DNA of 8,266 nucleotides, taken from contig JAPUJA010000096.1 of assembly GCA_027296525.1 (NCBI GenBank), forward strand, positions 1 through 8,266, in the 5' to 3' direction. Both the position numbers and the translations under genes were made by a program. Each line of letters begins with the position of its first letter. Position 1 is the stretch's first letter. The notes beneath the pieces are model-generated. The model had not been told where the DNA came from. It did no database searches and saw only the letters and a list, made by a program, of their open reading frames with translations. Shown here one piece after another: positions 1 to 6,148 of the stretch. This DNA is from Pseudomonadota bacterium. Lineage in GTDB: Bacteria; Pseudomonadota; Alphaproteobacteria; UBA828; JAPUJA01.

Positions 1-187
1 TTTGGGTGTCGACTGAGCCGATAAATATGAACGGAAGCTGAGCATAGAACTCCCGATGCTCGTCCGGCAGGTGGTCACGAATCACGCGGCGCCCGAACTG
101 CTCTATCTTATCGCGGACGCCGACACGCTCCTGGACTTCACGCTCTCCACGATGAAATGGTGATGGGGTTTCGATGGTCGTCACCAT
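1..187 (-). CDS. Pyridoxamine 5'-phosphate oxidase-like flavin oxidoreductase (partial, 5' end only)
   Basis: This gene reads leftward and is cut by the window edge; only its first 62 residues are visible, from an ATG at 185-187. The translation contains FHRGEREVQERVGVRDK, then FGRRVIRDHLPDEHREFY, then LPFIFIGSVDTQ. I recognise this as the N-terminus of the pyridoxamine-5'-phosphate-oxidase-related FMN-binding family, often fused to a FAD/ferredoxin reductase-like module. Members of this wider family bind flavin in a split-barrel fold; the substrate is unknown. The frame is open from the start to the edge, and the other two frames on this strand contain stops. The Shine-Dalgarno match before the ATG is weak, and the next codon is GTG, so the start could shift slightly. 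It lies 47 bp downstream of the VOC gene on the same strand and may be cotranscribed with it. Whether a C-terminal reductase domain exists cannot be seen. Confidence 0.75.
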   Translation of the reverse strand, partial: MVTTIETPSPFHRGEREVQERVGVRDKIEQFGRRVIRDHLPDEHREFYAQLPFIFIGSVDTQ

Positions 188-234
188 TTGAAGCTCTGGT
201 TTACCCGTTCGAAGAATCGCGGAATTTCACCGGA

Positions 235-654
235 TCAAGCTGCGGGTGCAATAAACTCGACACGGATTCCTCCTGGTATGTTGCACATCATGTGCCGCGT
301 TGGACCGCCGCCCAAAGGCTCCGGTGCAAATTCGATGCTCGCGCCCTTCGCGTTCTGCAGGCGGTCGTGCATGGCGTCGAGCGCCGCTTCGCCTTCGACG
401 ATCAGCGCCAGGTGATGCAGGCCAATTACGTTCTTACGGTCAAACGGCGTCGCATTGGCGGCATCCTCGGCCTGCCACAGCGTGACCATGATGTTGCCGT
501 CCGATAGAAATGTCGCCGGATAATCGGGCACCTCACCGATCTGCGTAAAACCCAGGGTCTCTACAAAGAAGACGTTCGCCTCCTCAAGACTTGGCACAGT
601 GAGCCCTATGTGATGTACCCCTTGGGTTAGGGGAGTCGTAGCTTTCTCGTTCAT
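235..654 (-). CDS. VOC family (glyoxalase/bleomycin resistance/dioxygenase superfamily) protein
   Basis: A 139-residue single-domain protein with two beta-alpha-beta-beta-beta modules typical of the vicinal oxygen chelate fold. The first begins GVHHIGLTV (residues 12-20) and the second GLHHLALIV (78-86); the protein ends RVEFIAPAA. H15, H81 and E133 are the likely metal ligands, in the places expected for this fold. Members include glyoxalase I, methylmalonyl-CoA epimerase and extradiol dioxygenases; the exact reaction cannot be told here. The ATG at 652-654 is chosen because AAAGG lies a few bases upstream and the fold starts right after it. An in-frame TTG at 814-816 would add 54 residues including a short hydrophobic run, but it lacks a good ribosome site. 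The gene precedes the flavin oxidoreductase gene on the same strand by 47 bp, suggesting cotranscription. Codon use is less GC-biased than in the genes to the right. Confidence 0.85.
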   Translation of the reverse strand: MNEKATTPLTQGVHHIGLTVPSLEEANVFFVETLGFTQIGEVPDYPATFLSDGNIMVTLWQAEDAANATPFDRKNVIGLHHLALIVEGEAALDAMHDRLQNAKGASIEFAPEPLGGGPTRHMMCNIPGGIRVEFIAPAA

Positions 655-947
655 GACCTTTACCTTTCGTCCGGTGAGCCTAAAGAACAGCCAGCGTCTT
701 GACCCCATCGCCTTCTTGAGGCGCAAGCAGCTGGCCACGCCTAACGCCCCGATCAGCGCCAGTTTTATGATGGATGCTTTGCTATTCCCGACAGCCCCCG
801 AGTCTGCGGAACGCAAGTTATAAACATTCTAATCAATAGAAATGAAAAGTTCCATCAAAACCCGTCTGACTAGATGGGACTCAAAGTGGTGGGTGTGGCA
901 AATATTTGTTTTCCGTACACTCGCCTGTTGAACCCGGCAATTCAACG

Positions 948-974
948 AACGTCGGCTGTGGGTCATTTCCAGAC
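948..974. repeat. Degenerate intergenic repeat, copy 1
   Basis: Starts AACGTCGGCTGTGGG and ends CCAGAC. It shares the AACGTC start, a central T-TGGG core and an AGAC end with the second copy 46 bp further right. The pattern resembles short dispersed intergenic repeats I recall from Bradyrhizobium-like alphaproteobacteria. That family assignment is from memory and untested; what the sequence shows directly is two imperfect copies. Confidence 0.35.
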
Positions 975-993
975 ACTCGGCGATTTCGTGCCA

Positions 994-1021
994 AACGTCC
1001 GGTTTGGGACAAGCAACAGAC
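994..1021. repeat. Degenerate intergenic repeat, copy 2
   Basis: Starts AACGTCCGGTTTGGG and ends CAACAGAC, in the same orientation as copy 1 (948-974). Its right end also forms one arm of the hairpin at 1008-1051, so the repeat may supply part of that structure. Confidence 0.35.
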
Positions 1022-1051
1022 AGCCGAGCGTCCGAGCGTCTGCTGCTTGCC
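1008..1051 (-). terminator. Long hairpin downstream of anmK, candidate transcript 3' end
   Basis: The arms are at 1008-1021 (GACAAGCAACAGAC) and 1038-1051 (GTCTGCTGCTTGCC), with a 16-nt loop. In leftward RNA all 14 positions pair, two of them as G-U wobbles; in rightward RNA the same two positions become A-C mismatches. This asymmetry favours a function in leftward transcripts, those coming from anmK, whose stop codon lies about 43 bp upstream. No run of T follows the hairpin, so it is not a textbook intrinsic terminator. It could be a 3'-end stabiliser or a Rho-associated end. Confidence 0.4.
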
Positions 1052-1094
1052 TATGCGTACACGCCCGAGGCCCGCCCGAGACGCCGCCGCGCGC

Positions 1095-2201
1095 TCAATC
1101 TTTCCGCGTCGCCTGCCGGTGAAGCGCGCCGCCCGTCACCGGCGCCCCGACGCCTGTGGTTTCGGGCAGGCTCAAGGGCAGTCCCCGAAGGCTGCGCACG
1201 GCGAGGAAGGCGAAGGCCTGAGCCTCGAGCGCATCGCCCGCCCAGCCGACCTCCTCGACCGGCAGAACCTCGGCCTCCGGGAGCTCGCGCCTGAGCGCCT
1301 CCATCAGCGCTAAATTGTGACGCCCGCCGCCGGTTACCAGCCAGCGCTTGGGCGGAGCGGGGAAATGGCGCGAGGCCTGACCCGCGGCCCAGGCGGTAAA
1401 GGCGCATAATGTCGCCGCCCCGTCGGCGGCCGAGAGGCCCTCGACGAGGCCCCGATCGAAGGCGTTCCGGTCGAGGGACTTGGGCGGCGGCCGGGCGAAA
1501 TAGCCATCGCCTTTCAGTTCGGCCAGGCGTTCGGCGTCCGGCGTGCCGCGCCGCGCGAGCGCGCCCCCTTCGTCGCGCGGCTCGCCGGTCAGCCCGAGCA
1601 CCCAGTCGTCGATCGGCGCGCAGCCCGGTCCGGTGTCGAAGGCGATCAGCCGGTCATCGGCGCCGATCCAAGTGACGTTGGCGACGCCACCGATGTTGAG
1701 AACGGCCAGAGGCCGCTCGAGCCCGTGGGCGAGCGCCCGGTGATAGAGCGGCGCGAAGGGCGCTCCCTGGCCGCCTGCCGCGACATCGCGGCGGCGGAAA
1801 TCGCTCACCACGTCGATGCCGATGAGCTCGGCGAGGCGGGCGCCGTCGCCGATCTGCCAGGTGATCCCGGCCTCAGGCTCATGCAAAAGCGTGTGGCCCG
1901 GAAAGCCCACGACGGCGACGTCGTTCGACGTCTTCCCGGCCCGTCGCAGGAGATCGCGGAGCGCGACCGCATGGGCCTCGGTGAGCGCGCGCTCCGCTTC
2001 GCCGATCGCCTCGCCCGATAGCGCGCTGCGAAGCAGGCCACGCGTCGCCTCGTCATAGGGTGCGGTCAACCACGGGCCCGGCTCGGCGAGCGTCGCGCCG
2101 TCGGTCCGAAGCAGCGCGGCGTCGACCCCGTCAAGAGATGTGCCGCTCATCAGGCCCAAGGCCCAAAGCGGTTTGCGGGAGGTATCACCCTCGGCCGGCA
2201 T
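1095..2201 (-). CDS. anmK: Anhydro-N-acetylmuramic acid kinase
   Basis: The 368-residue product matches the usual length of AnmK (about 370). This cytoplasmic enzyme opens the 1,6-anhydro ring of anhydro-MurNAc and phosphorylates it with ATP to give MurNAc-6-phosphate, in peptidoglycan recycling. Signatures in order are GLMSGTSLDGVDAALL (residues 16-31, nucleotide-binding loop), GFPGHTLLHEP (99-109), TWQIGDGARLAE (114-125), VSDFRRRDVAAGGQGAPFAP (132-151), LNIGGVANVTWI (169-179 region), FDTGPGCAPIDDW (188-200) and LVTGGGRHN (288-296), all characteristic of the AnmK branch of the sugar kinase/Hsp70/actin superfamily. The ATG at 2199-2201 is preceded by a purine-rich GGGAAGGG and puts the ATP-loop motif where the family has it. 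It lies 144 bp downstream of marR on the same strand and has no obvious link to the aromatic operon. A strong hairpin follows its stop codon. Confidence 0.95.
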   Translation of the reverse strand: MPAEGDTSRKPLWALGLMSGTSLDGVDAALLRTDGATLAEPGPWLTAPYDEATRGLLRSALSGEAIGEAERALTEAHAVALRDLLRRAGKTSNDVAVVGFPGHTLLHEPEAGITWQIGDGARLAELIGIDVVSDFRRRDVAAGGQGAPFAPLYHRALAHGLERPLAVLNIGGVANVTWIGADDRLIAFDTGPGCAPIDDWVLGLTGEPRDEGGALARRGTPDAERLAELKGDGYFARPPPKSLDRNAFDRGLVEGLSAADGAATLCAFTAWAAGQASRHFPAPPKRWLVTGGGRHNLALMEALRRELPEAEVLPVEEVGWAGDALEAQAFAFLAVRSLRGLPLSLPETTGVGAPVTGGALHRQATRKD

Positions 2202-2283
2202 GGCCGCCCTTCCCTCGGCCGGAATGGGACGGGGGTTTCACAAGACCGGTTCCGCGCACCGGGCCCGTGAGGCTCCGCGGTGG

Positions 2284-2316
2284 GGCCGCGCCGGCAGCGG
2301 CCGCGCCGGCAGCGGC
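2284..2316. repeat. Tandem 15-bp repeat between marR and anmK
   Basis: The unit GGCCGCGCCGGCAGC occurs twice head to tail (2284-2298 and 2299-2313), followed by GGC of a third. It sits in the 144-bp space between the marR stop and the anmK start. The unit contains the palindrome GCCGGC, so the transcript could fold. Probably a neutral slippage product in GC-rich DNA. Confidence 0.6.
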
Positions 2317-2345
2317 TTGTCGGTCCGACGGCAACGGGCCTTGCC

Positions 2346-2828
2346 TCATCCCTCGCCTCTCTCCAGGGCATGGGCTTCCAGTTTACGGAGGATGCCGTCG
2401 AGCGCCAGCCTCTCCTCCCTGTTAAGCGCTCCGGCCAGAGTACGCTCGAAGGAAACGGCGATCGGCACGACGGCCTGGTAGACGGTGCGCCCCTTCTTGG
2501 TCAGCGTCAGCATGATGTGGCGTCGATCGTTCGGATTGACCCGGCGGCGAAGCAGGCCGGCGCTCACCAGCCGTGTCACGGCGCGGCTCACCTTCGCCTT
2601 GTCCATGGCGGTCAGCCCGCAGATCTCGTTCGAGGAAAGCGGCGCGAAATTGCCGAGCACCGCGAGCACCCGCCACTCCGGGATGCTGATGCCGAAGGCA
2701 CGCGAATAGCGCCGGGCGAGCGCCCGGCTGATCCGGTTCGTCACGACCGAGAACCGGTAGGGCAGAAACGACCGGAGATCGAAATCGTCCCGGCTCGAAG
2801 GCGCCCCCCGCGCACCGCTTCTCGACAA
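2346..2828 (-). CDS. MarR-family transcriptional regulator, likely repressor of the divergent homogentisate operon
   Basis: A 160-residue winged-helix protein of normal MarR length. N-terminal helices (about residues 18-45) would form the dimer interface. The DNA-binding domain covers about 50-105: recognition region SSNEICGLTAMDKAKVSRAV (65-84), then TRLVSAGLLRR and the wing with the family's D-R-R motif (NPNDRRHIMLTLTKKG). The C-terminal helix completes the dimer. Start choice: TTG at 2826-2828 with AAGGA at 2839-2843, because no ATG lies in frame near the domain; a downstream GTG would remove the first helix. The frame stays open far upstream, but that stretch is antisense to the dioxygenase gene. 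The gene is divergent from the operon, and the shared gap holds inverted repeats over a promoter. By analogy with MarR regulators of aromatic catabolism, it probably releases DNA on binding a pathway aromatic; the ligand is an inference. Confidence 0.88.
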   Translation of the reverse strand: MSRSGARGAPSSRDDFDLRSFLPYRFSVVTNRISRALARRYSRAFGISIPEWRVLAVLGNFAPLSSNEICGLTAMDKAKVSRAVTRLVSAGLLRRRVNPNDRRHIMLTLTKKGRTVYQAVVPIAVSFERTLAGALNREERLALDGILRKLEAHALERGEG

Positions 2829-2841
2829 GATGCAAGGTTCC

Positions 2842-2870
2842 TTGACAATAGTTTCGATTGAAACGATACT
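2842..2870 (+). promoter_or_regulatory. Sigma70-type promoter of the homogentisate operon
   Basis: A perfect -35 box TTGACA (2842-2847) is followed, after exactly 17 bp, by GATACT (2865-2870), which matches four of six bases of TATAAT. Transcription would start near 2877, giving a leader of about 66 nt before the GTG start of the first gene. The -35 box overlaps the ribosome site of the divergent marR gene. Confidence 0.7.
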
Positions 2871-2873
2871 ATT
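2847..2873. promoter_or_regulatory. Candidate MarR operator (nested inverted repeats)
   Basis: Two inverted repeats overlap here: GTTTC-N4-GAAAC (2851-2864) and, outside it, AATAGT (2847-2852) with ACTATT (2868-2873). The element spans the promoter spacer and -10 box and is the only AT-rich dyad in the 114-bp gap between marR and the operon. Binding of a MarR dimer would block the operon promoter and could also limit marR itself. The two dyads are slightly off-centre from each other, so the true site may be one of them. Confidence 0.6.
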
Positions 2874-2942
2874 CCACGCCGCTGACCGCAAGGGCTTCCG
2901 AGGCGCCCGCTCGCGAGCGCGGCCGATCGAGGGATCGCTCCT

Positions 2943-4070
2943 GTGAAACAACGCATCTCCTTTCCCCATGTCGAGGGCAAGGCTTCGCGCCAGGCCCACG
3001 CCGATCTGCCGGAGGGCACCTTCGAGCGCGAGTTCAGCAAGGAGGGCTTCTTCGGCCCGGCGACCCACATGTATCACCGCCATCCGCCGACCGGCTGGAG
3101 CGACTGGGAGGGCCCGCTGCGCCCGCGCGCCTTCGACCTCGCCAAGCTGCCGGGTCACGGCGTCTCGCCCTGGGAGGCCCAAGCCGTCCTCTTCAACGCC
3201 CATGTCAGGCTTCGCCATTGGCGCCTCGAGGGCGCCATGGACCATCTCGTGCGCAACGGCGACGGCGACGAGCTCCTCTTCATCCATCAGGGCGACGGCG
3301 AGCTCTTCTGCGACTTCGGTCACCTGGCCGTAAGCGCGGGCGATTATGTCGTGATCCCTCGCGGCACGATGTGGCGGATCGAGGCCGGTTCGGCGCTCAG
3401 CGCGCTCCTCATCGAAGCCACCAACGCGAGCTATTTCCTGCCCGAGAAAGGATTGCTCGGCCGGCACGCGATCTTCGATCCCGCCATGTTCGATCTGCCG
3501 GAAATCGACGATGCGTTTCGCGCCCAGCAGGGAAACAGGGAATGGAAGCTCCGGATCAAACGGAATGAACGCATCAGCACCGTCACCTATCCCTTCAATC
3601 CGCTGGACGCCGTGGGCTGGCACGGCGATCTTTCCGTGGTGCGACTCAATGTCAAGGACATCCGCCCGCTCATGAGCCACCGCTATCATCTGCCGCCCTC
3701 GGCGCACACCACCTTTCTGTCGGAGCGGTTCGTCATCTGCACCTTCTGCCCGCGCCCCTTCGAGAGCGACCCGGGGGCGCTCAAGGTGCCCTTCTTTCAC
3801 AACAACGACGATTACGACGAGGTCATCTTCTATCACGCCGGCGAGTTCTTCAGCCGCGACAACATCCATCCCGGCATGATGACCCTGCACCCTTGCGGCT
3901 TCACCCACGGGCCCCATCCAAAGGCGTTGAAGGGGATGTTGAAGCCGAAGCGGTCGGAAACCGACGAATACGCCGTCATGCTCGATGCGCGCGACGCGCT
4001 CGAAGTCGCCGATCTGCCCGAGGGAGTCGAATGGACCGGCTATGTTGACAGCTGGAAGGCGGAGGACTGA
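2943..4070 (+). CDS. hmgA: Homogentisate 1,2-dioxygenase (short form)
   Basis: A 375-residue iron-dependent ring-cleavage dioxygenase expected to convert homogentisate to maleylacetoacetate in the cytoplasm. The N-terminus (RQAHADLPEGTFEREF, then GFFGPATHMYHRHPPTGW) and a cupin core with GDGELFCDFG and GDYVVIPRGTMWRI match the homogentisate dioxygenase family. The C-terminal metal region has FFHNNDDYDEVIFYHAGEF and TLHPCGFTHGPHPK. H286 and H322 align with two iron ligands of human HGD (H335, H371) at the same 36-residue spacing; the carboxylate ligand would be D292 or E293. The protein is about 60 residues shorter than classical HmgA (about 430-445). The GTG start at 2943 has GAGGG nine bases upstream. 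It is the first gene of the operon, and fumarylacetoacetase and maleylacetoacetate isomerase genes in the same operon support the assignment. Another para-diphenol such as gentisate is a less likely substrate. Confidence 0.85.
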   Translation: MKQRISFPHVEGKASRQAHADLPEGTFEREFSKEGFFGPATHMYHRHPPTGWSDWEGPLRPRAFDLAKLPGHGVSPWEAQAVLFNAHVRLRHWRLEGAMDHLVRNGDGDELLFIHQGDGELFCDFGHLAVSAGDYVVIPRGTMWRIEAGSALSALLIEATNASYFLPEKGLLGRHAIFDPAMFDLPEIDDAFRAQQGNREWKLRIKRNERISTVTYPFNPLDAVGWHGDLSVVRLNVKDIRPLMSHRYHLPPSAHTTFLSERFVICTFCPRPFESDPGALKVPFFHNNDDYDEVIFYHAGEFFSRDNIHPGMMTLHPCGFTHGPHPKALKGMLKPKRSETDEYAVMLDARDALEVADLPEGVEWTGYVDSWKAED

Positions 4071-4136
4071 CCCGCGCGAGACCGGCGACCCGGCGGGCGG
4101 CGGCCCCGCGGGCGGCGACCCCAGGGACGGCCGATC
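4071..4136. other. GC-rich spacer between the dioxygenase and fumarylacetoacetase genes
   Basis: 66 bp made almost only of G and C, with an imperfect direct repeat (GGCGGGCGGCGGCCCC, then GCGGGCGGCGACCCC). It could fold and modulate expression of the downstream genes relative to the dioxygenase. It also contains AGGGA (4123-4127), the likely ribosome site for the next gene. There is no T-run, so I do not call a terminator. Confidence 0.4.
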
Positions 4137-5129
4137 GTGAAGCTCGCCTCGCTTAAAAAAGGCGGGCGCGACGGAACGCTCGTCGTGGTGAGCCGCGACC
4201 TCGCGCGCGCCGTCGCGGTGCCCGCGATCGCCGGCACCCTTCAGGCGGCGCTCGACGACTGGGAGACGGCCGCGCCCGCGCTCGCCTCGGTTTCAACCGA
4301 GCTCGAGGCCGGCAAGCGGGCGGATGCCTTCACGCTCGAGAGGGCGGAGCTCGCCGCGCCCCTGCCGCGCGCCTACCAGTGGGCTGACGCCAGCGCCTAT
4401 GTGCATCATGTGGCGCTCGTGCGAAAGGCGCGCGGGGTCGAAATGCCGGCGAACTTCTGGACCGATCCGCTCATGTATCAAGGGGGCTCCGACAGCTTCC
4501 TCGGGCCGCGCGATGCCATCGAGGTCGAGGACGAGGCGTGGGGCATCGACTTCGAAGGCGAGGTCGCCGTGATCACCGACGACGTGCCGATGGCGAGCAC
4601 ACGGAGCGCCGCGGGCGCGCACATCAAGCTCTTGATGCTGGTCAACGATGTCAGCCTTCGCAATCTGATCCCCGGCGAGCTCACCAAGGGCTTCGGCTTC
4701 TTTCAAGGAAAGCCCTCGACGGCCTTCTCGCCCGTTGCGCTCACCCCCGATGAGCTCGGCGAGGGGTGGGACGGCGCGAAGCTCCACTTCCCTCTGCTGA
4801 GCGAGGTCAATGGCGAGGCCTTCGGACGGCCGAGCGCCGACATCGACATGACCTTCGATTTCCCGACTTTGATCGCGCACGCGGCGCGCACGAGACGACT
4901 GACGGCCGGAAGCATCGTCGGCTCCGGCACGGTTTCCAACGACGATCCCGACGTCGGCTCGTCCTGCCTGGCGGAACGGCGCATGATCGAGATCATCGAA
5001 ACGGGCGAAGCCAAGACGCCGTTCTTGAGCTTCGGCGATCGCGTGCGGATCGAGATGCTGGACGCCGAGGGCCGATCACTCTTCGGCGCGATCGAGCAGG
5101 AAGTGGTGCGCTACACGCCGCCCACGTGA
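4137..5129 (+). CDS. fahA: Fumarylacetoacetase / fumarylacetoacetate hydrolase family
   Basis: A 330-residue hydrolase that cleaves fumarylacetoacetate to fumarate and acetoacetate, the last step of the homogentisate route. Key residues of the FAH fold are visible: D84 in YQWADASAYVHH with H91 seven residues later, matching the spacing of D126 and the catalytic H133 in mouse FAH; the E140-G-E142 pair in DFEGEVAVI, equivalent to E199/E201; and D171 in MLVNDVSLRN, equivalent to D233. These form the divalent metal site (Ca/Mg). KGFGFFQGKPSTAFSP and GSGTVSNDDP are further family motifs. The GTG start at 4137 has AGGGA nine bases before it and gives the usual N-terminus, MKLASLK. The gene ends 28 bp before the next, consistent with one transcript. 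The operon partners make fumarylacetoacetate the likely substrate rather than fumarylpyruvate. Confidence 0.92.
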   Translation: MKLASLKKGGRDGTLVVVSRDLARAVAVPAIAGTLQAALDDWETAAPALASVSTELEAGKRADAFTLERAELAAPLPRAYQWADASAYVHHVALVRKARGVEMPANFWTDPLMYQGGSDSFLGPRDAIEVEDEAWGIDFEGEVAVITDDVPMASTRSAAGAHIKLLMLVNDVSLRNLIPGELTKGFGFFQGKPSTAFSPVALTPDELGEGWDGAKLHFPLLSEVNGEAFGRPSADIDMTFDFPTLIAHAARTRRLTAGSIVGSGTVSNDDPDVGSSCLAERRMIEIIETGEAKTPFLSFGDRVRIEMLDAEGRSLFGAIEQEVVRYTPPT

Positions 5130-5157
5130 TTGGACAGACGAGCTGGAGTGAGGAAAC

Positions 5158-6108
5158 ATGACCAAGGCCTTCGCATCCCAGGCCGATCTCGAAGACAAGG
5201 CGATCACCTTCGCCGAACTGGCGGACGGCGTCTACGCCTACACGACGGAGGGCGACCCGAACACCGGCGTCATCGTGGGCGAGGATGGCATCATGGTGAT
5301 CGATACCCAGGCCACGCCCGCGATGGCCGAGCAGGTGATCGAGCGCATTCGAGGCGTCACCGACAAGCCCGTCAAATATGTCCTGCTCTCCCACTATCAT
5401 GCCGTGCGCGTGCTCGGCGCCTCGGCCTATCGGGCGGAGCAGATCATCGCGAGCCGCGCCACCTATGACCTCATCGTCGAACGCGGGCAGCAGGACTTCG
5501 AATCGGAGGTCAACCGCTTCCCGCGGCTGTTCCGCTCGGTCGAGCAGGTGCCGGGGCTGACCTGGCCCACGATCACCTTCGAGCGCGCGATGACCGTCTG
5601 GATGGGAAGCCGCGAGGTGCAGATCCTTCATCTCGGACGGGGCCACACCAAGGGCGATACGGTCGCTTGGCTGCCCAAGGAGAAGGTCTTGTTCAGCGGC
5701 GATCTCGTCGAGTTCGGCGCGACCCCCTACACGGGCGACGCTTACCTGCGCGACTGGCCCACGACGCTCAGCCATGTACGGGCGCTCGGGGCCGAGAGTC
5801 TCGTGCCGGGCCGGGGCGATGCCATCGCGAAGCCCGAAGACATCGAGGCGGCGATCGCCGGGACTCAGGCCTTCATCACCCGCCTGCTCGATTGCGCCGA
5901 GGACGGCGTGGCCAAGGGCAAGGCGCTCAAGGAGGTGTTCGACGAGACCCATGCACGGCTCGCGCCCGACTATGGCGAGTGGGTGATCTTCGAGCACTGC
6001 ATGCCCTTCGATGTCGCCCGGGCCTTCGACGAGGCGAGCGGGATCGCCGACCCCCGGATCTGGACGAAGGAGCGCGACGTCGAGATGTGGAAGGCGCTCG
6101 AGGTCTAG
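5158..6108 (+). CDS. Metallo-beta-lactamase-fold protein with a degenerate second metal site
   Basis: A 316-residue protein with the MBL core: D49 in IMVIDTQA, the H79-Y-H81 pair in LLSHYHAVRVLG, H163 in GRGHTKGDT and D182 in LFSGDL. In the classical HxHxDH motif the D and second H are replaced by V83 and R84, and the late His of the PGHG-type motif is R219 (VPGRGD). The first metal site (H79, H81, H163) and the bridging Asp remain; the second site is lost, so a mononuclear enzyme is predicted. ATG at 5158 is preceded by GAGGA. No signal peptide is seen, so it is probably cytoplasmic. It sits between fahA and the hydroxylase gene with gaps of 28 and 40 bp, so it should work in the same pathway. 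It may hydrolyse an ester, thioester or lactone, but its reaction is unknown. I recall similar proteins in related clusters, annotated only as MBL-fold hydrolases. Confidence 0.88.
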   Translation: MTKAFASQADLEDKAITFAELADGVYAYTTEGDPNTGVIVGEDGIMVIDTQATPAMAEQVIERIRGVTDKPVKYVLLSHYHAVRVLGASAYRAEQIIASRATYDLIVERGQQDFESEVNRFPRLFRSVEQVPGLTWPTITFERAMTVWMGSREVQILHLGRGHTKGDTVAWLPKEKVLFSGDLVEFGATPYTGDAYLRDWPTTLSHVRALGAESLVPGRGDAIAKPEDIEAAIAGTQAFITRLLDCAEDGVAKGKALKEVFDETHARLAPDYGEWVIFEHCMPFDVARAFDEASGIADPRIWTKERDVEMWKALEV

Positions 6109-6137
6109 GGCGCAGCGGCCAAGAGCTGCGCCTGAAT

Positions 6138-6143
6138 GAGGGG
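6138..6143 (+). promoter_or_regulatory. Ribosome binding site deciding the TTG start of the hydroxylase gene
   Basis: GAGGGG lies five bases before the TTG at 6149-6151. No in-frame ATG occurs between here and the FAD-binding motif; the ATG at 6136 is in another frame. This makes TTG the best start. Confidence 0.65.
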
Positions 6144-6148
6144 TCCGC

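Larger units (their letters stand above)
655..1094. other. Gene-free intergenic region between the VOC gene and the anmK 3' end
   Basis: About 440 bp with no coding region I can support; the reading frames here show no recognisable domain. The part from roughly 815 to 945 is AT-rich for this window and probably holds the leftward promoter of the VOC gene, although I could not assign clear -35 and -10 boxes. It includes a perfect 10-bp palindrome, CAAATATTTG, at 899-908. The right half holds two degenerate copies of a 27-28 bp repeat (948-974 and 994-1021), a tandem 8-mer CCGAGCGT (1024-1031 and 1032-1039), and a long hairpin (1008-1051). Base composition shifts to the very GC-rich style of anmK at about 1040-1095. 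Confidence 0.6.

Noticed and set aside
157..507. 116-residue plus-strand open frame opposite the VOC gene
   Set aside because: It is antisense to the recognised VOC protein and to the start of the flavin oxidoreductase gene, and its translation has no sensible domain.
655..816. 54-residue N-terminal extension of the VOC protein from a TTG at 814-816, with a hydrophobic stretch (IIKLALIGALGVA)
   Set aside because: No good ribosome site precedes the TTG, while AAAGG precedes the ATG at 654, where the VOC fold begins. It could be a relic of another gene, but I cannot show this.
899..908. Perfect palindrome CAAATATTTG in the left intergenic gap
   Set aside because: Too short, and in AT-rich DNA; there is no second copy and no nearby gene start to regulate.
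874..1122. 82-residue plus-strand open frame in the left intergenic gap
   Set aside because: No ribosome site, odd composition and no family resemblance; it runs through the repeats and hairpin into the anmK 3' end.
2908..2919. Perfect 12-bp palindrome CGCTCGCGAGCG in the operon leader
   Set aside because: Self-complementary GC runs this short arise often by chance here, and it has no loop or partner. The AT-rich dyad over the promoter is the better operator candidate.
2829..3917. Upstream open continuation of the marR frame, antisense to the dioxygenase gene, giving a 523-residue reading frame
   Set aside because: It has no domain, crosses the divergent promoter and mirrors the high-GC codon pattern of the dioxygenase gene. 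Only the last 160 residues look like a MarR protein.
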